From contig CP197396.1 in assembly GCA_052161885.1 (NCBI GenBank), positions 3,286,001 through 3,350,000 of the forward strand: DNA of 64,000 bases, in the 5' to 3' direction. Each line of letters starts with the position of its first letter. Within the stretch, counting starts at the first letter, position 1. Below are positions 60,307 through 64,000 of the stretch, piece after piece. The translations under genes and the position numbers were made by a program. The notes beneath the pieces were generated by a model. It saw only the letters and a program-made list of their open reading frames with translations. It searched no databases and was not told the origin of the DNA. This DNA comes from QKTW01 sp052161885. Lineage in GTDB: Bacteria > Bacteroidota > Bacteroidia > Chitinophagales > Chitinophagaceae.

Positions 60307-63300
60307 TCAGTTCAGCTTGAATTTTCCCATGATATCAATGCATGATTTCAACAGGCTGAGGTACGTAGGTTTGGTTTTATCCTCACCATTCGCAACTACC
60401 TGATCGGCCTCCTGCTTAAACAATGTAAGCATCTGCGAAAGCTGATCTTTCTCCGCCGGAGTCATATTTGCAATGAATGTCGCCCATCCCGACATCAGTT
60501 TTGCTGCAAGATTCAGTGTTTCAGCCATTGATATTTTGGCTTTATCAGCATCTTCCTGCTGCACACATGCAATGTACATGGCCAGCATCAACAGCAGACG
60601 GAAAAGCGCGAGAGCTATAACACGGGCCTCTGTACCTTCTATAATAAACTTATTCAATTCCTGCAGCCAGCGCGGAAATAAAGACTGAACCGGACCGGAC
60701 GCAAAGAAATCAAGTTGCTTCTGAACAGTTGATGATACAAGCTTTGCGAGACCAGAGAAAAAATCGTTGACGTCTTTATATGGCGCAAAGGATGATGTAA
60801 ATCTTTTGAACCCGGCCTCATTTATCTTTTCCAGATTATTGAAGCCGTCAATTATATCCTGCAGTGACTGACACTTCTTTGTCCCGGTCTTTTTTATTGT
60901 AACTGTAACCGGCGCTGTTGTGTCGGAGCATATGCCGTTAATAACTTTAAGCGTTACAGTAAATGTGCCTTCCTTTCCATAATCATGAAGTGGGTTCGCA
61001 TCTGTGGAGGTAGTGCCATCTCCCAAATCCCATAAATACTGCGCCGCATTCTGTGACTGACTGGCAAACTGTATTATCGAAAATGTACTGCCCGATGCAT
61101 TTGTAAATGCTGCAACCGGTTTCTTATACACTGTTATTTTTACTGTTGCAGTATCACCGTCTGCCGTTTTATAAGTAAGTGTCACATCTTTTGAAAGTGC
61201 ATTTGCATCAATAGTAACACCGGATGGGTTAAATGTAAAGCCGCCGCTTGCAGCAACCACACCTTCACCCGTAACTGTACCGCCTGCAGGAGAAACATCA
61301 ACAGGATAGCTGGTCTTATCATCGGAGCAGTATTCTGCAGACTTCAGACTGATGGTTGGACCGGGCGTATTATCGGTTGTTTCCTGGACAATGTAATATA
61401 CAGGCGGGCAATCTGAACAGCACATATAAGGCAGGTAAAAATCTGCAATTACAGTACCATCCGGTATCTTATCGATCAGTGCTTTCAGTGCTTCTTCCTG
61501 TATCGCAGGATTGGCTGCAAAAAGACGATTGATAATAGCCAGCTGGTTTGCAGAAGCTACATTTTTCAACTGCTGCAGGTTTACCTCGTGCACATTACTT
61601 AAAGCAATATGAGACTCCACCTCTGGAGTCATAGTCTTCTCTGCTCCAGAAACATCAGATGTTATACCTAGTGCAGCGGCAGGTGCAGCCTTCTCTTCCG
61701 GATGCGACGCCATTTCCATATTCTCTTTTCGCACAGCAATAATTTCTTCCGCTGCTACACGGTCATTATTCGCGATAAATTCCAGGGCATTATTTGTTCG
61801 CACCGTTTTTGGACGTTCATGGTAAACCATTATAAGCGTACCGCCCACAGGCACCCCGGCTTTGTGCTGCATACCAGGATGCAGTTTTGCGTAGTAGCCA
61901 AATTTCTGAAGCATTGCCAGGTATGACCAGCGGATTTTATAATCATTATATAACGCTACAAACTGCGCAGGATTACAAACGCTTATAAGCCTTTCCAGCA
62001 TATCTTCCTGCCCATCATCTCCATTGCCATCTGCAGCCCTGCTCACACGTACAAGGAGGAGGCGTGCTATCAGCAGAAGATCGCGGTAACGGGTGGTATA
62101 TGCGGCAATGTTAAAACTGATGAGTGCTGTGGTTATAATCTCAGACAGCTTTTCCATGTAGTACAGCAACGCGAGATAAAGGCGGTCTTCATTTGTTACG
62201 GCCGTTCCGCTCAAAGAACTGCTGAATGAATTTGCCGACGCAAAATTGGCTGCGCTGATATACGGCTGGTTCTTTATTGTCTGATAAAATATTTCAAACT
62301 CATGCCCCAGCGTATTGGCACGGAAACGGAATGCGGGGTCACATCGCTTTAACAATGGAGCCTGCGGTACTGTAGATGCAGGCGCAGGCAACTGCACATC
62401 AGTTGTCATGGACTGGCTATAGAAATACTGCATCTGCTTACAGAGTGTGCAGACCAGGTCTGCGGCTACGGTATCATACAAAGCTTCCAGATCCTGAAAA
62501 TGACATTTGGGTATATTATCCCCCTGAAACAGTTCCTTGATTCCTGTAGTGCTTGTGCTGCGCAAAATAGCCAGCAGTTCTGCACGTAATGTATCCACAT
62601 CTGCACTGAGTGCAATCACATCAAACGGCAGGCGGTTAGTATCCCGCAGCGTGGTAATGCCGGTCAACGCCTGTGTATAACGACGACCGATATGTCCTTC
62701 TATACGCAGGAAATTGTACGCTTCCAGGTCGTAACGCAGCGGATGTATGATATCATCATCCGTATTGTTATACTCCGGAGCATGATAAGAAAGGTTCCTG
62801 TTTGCTTTGCCGTGTTTTGTTTTGTTATAATTCCAGTACTGGTATAATTTATCCGGGCTGCCGTTTACTTCATAGTAGAAGGGGATTGATTTTTCTGAGA
62901 GTGTAACATTTCCAAAACGGCTCGGCGTAATACGTATCGGCGCTCCCAGGATATTTCTTTTTGAAGACAAGAATCCTGTTGTATCGTTATTATTGCCCGC
63001 TGCCGGGATAAATTCCTGTATCAGTAACACCAACCGTTTAAACAGCCAGCGCAATTCTGTTACAAGGTTGCAGCGACACTGCAGCAGCGGCGACGGAATA
63101 AAATAATGCCTGTAAGAAACAACTGTTCCCTGTGTACTTCCTATAGCCGGGCCAAGTAACAGATGCCTCGGAAAAAGCTCACTGTCTGGGCAACACATGC
63201 CCATTGCTTCGGCTCCCTTTATACGCAGCTCTTCATAGGCTGCCATTACATCAGAGAACAGGTCATAGTAATACTGTATCATTACAAGGTCCTGCAGACT

Positions 63301-64000
63301 GATGCCCGCATTATGCAGAAAGCTAAATCTGGCAGCCAGCCCTGAGAATGGATTTGTTGCATAAAGATCTGCCACAAGCGGGGCAAAGGTTGCATATGCG
63401 GCTCCAAGCACCTGTTCTGTTTTCTGCAACATGGCTGCATCCAGCAGTTTCCGGTAAATATTGAATACGTCAGCAGTAGACGTAATGTCCGTTGCAGGCA
63501 CATCAAAGCGGCGCATCTTTAGTACCGGCAATGCATCATAAGTATTTGTACTGCTGCCATTCGCATCTGTACCTATGCCTAATGCAAGAGCTGCAACATC
63601 TTTCTGACTCACCAGCAGCGGACGGAATGAAACGGTGACAGAGACACCTTTATCATCGCAGGAATTAGGATCGCAGTTCTTTGCACCTTCTTCCAGCAAC
63701 TCTACGAAAATAAGTACGATCTTATCCTGCAGATAGGCCGCTGACAATGGTGTCGTTCCGTCCTCCACAGCAGCCTCCATCAGTTCGTCCAGCGGAAAGC
63801 GCTGCTTCATGATACTCTTATTTACAAACTCGTCGTAAATAATTTCCTTCACAGCATCGAACGTTTTGTAGCGGGTGTAGGTCATATCCGGCATAGATAC
63901 AAGATAGCCTTCTGACGTAACGCCACATCCGCCGGAAATGGTGATGGATGTGCCATCTGCAGCCGTGCTTACTTCCAATCCACATGCAATACCGATGCCT
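60307..64000 (-). CDS. Large eCIS structural protein with PKD domain, 5' end outside window
   Basis: The visible part is about 1230 residues and its frame is open to the right edge. The TTG at 63978 is not a real start, because the frame continues upstream as GIGIACGL. The N-terminus (GLEVSTAADGTSITISGGCG) resembles a baseplate or fibre beta-prism. A long helical-beta middle region contains NFLRIEGHIGRRY. A PKD domain near the C-terminus opens AAFTNASGSTFSIIQF and contains YLWDLGDGTTSTDANPLHDY. A helical tail follows. PKD domains bind carbohydrate or protein partners outside the cell. I infer a baseplate- or fibre-associated role; the exact Afp homologue is not decided. Confidence 0.7.
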   Translation of the reverse strand, partial: GIGIACGLEVSTAADGTSITISGGCGVTSEGYLVSMPDMTYTRYKTFDAVKEIIYDEFVNKSIMKQRFPLDELMEAAVEDGTTPLSAAYLQDKIVLIFVELLEEGAKNCDPNSCDDKGVSVTVSFRPLLVSQKDVAALALGIGTDANGSSTNTYDALPVLKMRRFDVPATDITSTADVFNIYRKLLDAAMLQKTEQVLGAAYATFAPLVADLYATNPFSGLAARFSFLHNAGISLQDLVMIQYYYDLFSDVMAAYEELRIKGAEAMGMCCPDSELFPRHLLLGPAIGSTQGTVVSYRHYFIPSPLLQCRCNLVTELRWLFKRLVLLIQEFIPAAGNNNDTTGFLSSKRNILGAPIRITPSRFGNVTLSEKSIPFYYEVNGSPDKLYQYWNYNKTKHGKANRNLSYHAPEYNNTDDDIIHPLRYDLEAYNFLRIEGHIGRRYTQALTGITTLRDTNRLPFDVIALSADVDTLRAELLAILRSTSTTGIKELFQGDNIPKCHFQDLEALYDTVAADLVCTLCKQMQYFYSQSMTTDVQLPAPASTVPQAPLLKRCDPAFRFRANTLGHEFEIFYQTIKNQPYISAANFASANSFSSSLSGTAVTNEDRLYLALLYYMEKLSEIITTALISFNIAAYTTRYRDLLLIARLLLVRVSRAADGNGDDGQEDMLERLISVCNPAQFVALYNDYKIRWSYLAMLQKFGYYAKLHPGMQHKAGVPVGGTLIMVYHERPKTVRTNNALEFIANNDRVAAEEIIAVRKENMEMASHPEEKAAPAAALGITSDVSGAEKTMTPEVESHIALSNVHEVNLQQLKNVASANQLAIINRLFAANPAIQEEALKALIDKIPDGTVIADFYLPYMCCSDCPPVYYIVQETTDNTPGPTISLKSAEYCSDDKTSYPVDVSPAGGTVTGEGVVAASGGFTFNPSGVTIDANALSKDVTLTYKTADGDTATVKITVYKKPVAAFTNASGSTFSIIQFASQSQNAAQYLWDLGDGTTSTDANPLHDYGKEGTFTVTLKVINGICSDTTAPVTVTIKKTGTKKCQSLQDIIDGFNNLEKINEAGFKRFTSSFAPYKDVNDFFSGLAKLVSSTVQKQLDFFASGPVQSLFPRWLQELNKFIIEGTEARVIALALFRLLLMLAMYIACVQQEDADKAKISMAETLNLAAKLMSGWATFIANMTPAEKDQLSQMLTLFKQEADQVVANGEDKTKPTYLSLLKSCIDIMGKFKLN

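Noticed and set aside
63976..63978. TTG as start of the large eCIS protein
   Set aside because: The frame is open upstream to the window edge and continues the beta-rich pattern, so the gene is cut by the edge.

Overview
This 64 kb window is chromosomal DNA of a Bacteroidota bacterium, most likely from the Chitinophagales (Chitinophagaceae-like). The signs are six secreted proteins ending in type IX secretion (type A) sorting domains, the Bacteroidota promoter form TTTG-N18-20-TAnnTTTG in front of several genes and both tRNAs, lipoproteins with short Cys lipoboxes, menaquinone synthesis by the futalosine route (mqnB, mqnD), and a bifunctional NadM/Nudix protein. Family names are assigned from motifs read by eye; no database search was run.

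Layout. 1-7.2 kb: the 5' part of a CHASE3/PAS sensor, a GEVED-type secreted protein, tatC-rpiB, mqnB-mqnD, and queD-folE. 7.2-10.6 kb: tRNA-Pro(GGG), a small exported protein broken at a T9 tract, YqgE, and a secreted repeat protein bracketed by degenerate tRNA 3' ends next to an intact tRNA-Leu(CAG). 10.6-22.4 kb: a mixed set (LuxE-like acyl-activating enzyme, lipoprotein, methyltransferase, MgtC-like, DUF2252, polysaccharide deacetylase, glycosyltransferase, CHAD, cytochrome-c peroxidase, purple-acid-phosphatase-like enzyme). 22.4-28.3 kb: a TMEM175-type channel, then a NAD/ADP-ribose cluster: nrtR, nadM-nudix, nadV, PARG, NADAR and kptA, with two palindromic operators over the nadM promoter. 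28.3-47 kb: a NUC1 nuclease, a T9SS subtilase and a T9SS M1-type peptidase, terC, aat, a TPR protein, lipoproteins, lysA, a LOG-family enzyme, ahcY, dapA, accA, and a cytochrome b/molybdopterin oxidoreductase pair. 47-53.7 kb: a mirror-image AraC-SDR//SDR-AraC cassette, decayed gene remnants, and a T9SS metallopeptidase. 53.8-64 kb: small regulatory and hypothetical genes, then the 3' end of a minus-strand extracellular contractile injection system (eCIS) operon that continues past the right edge.

How the genes work together. Two modules stand out. In the NAD cluster, NrtR probably senses NAD-derived metabolites and represses a nicotinamide salvage pair: NadV makes NMN and NadM turns it into NAD. 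Three enzymes that remove or make ADP-ribose adducts (PARG, NADAR, KptA) follow in tight succession. In the eCIS tail, a large PKD-containing structural protein, a tape-measure-type protein, two DUF4157-related proteins and an AAA+ ATPase form one transcription unit. The two DUF4157-related proteins share an N-terminal leader with three spaced Phe-Phe pairs but divide the usual core motifs between them. I regard this split pair as the best candidate for something undescribed.
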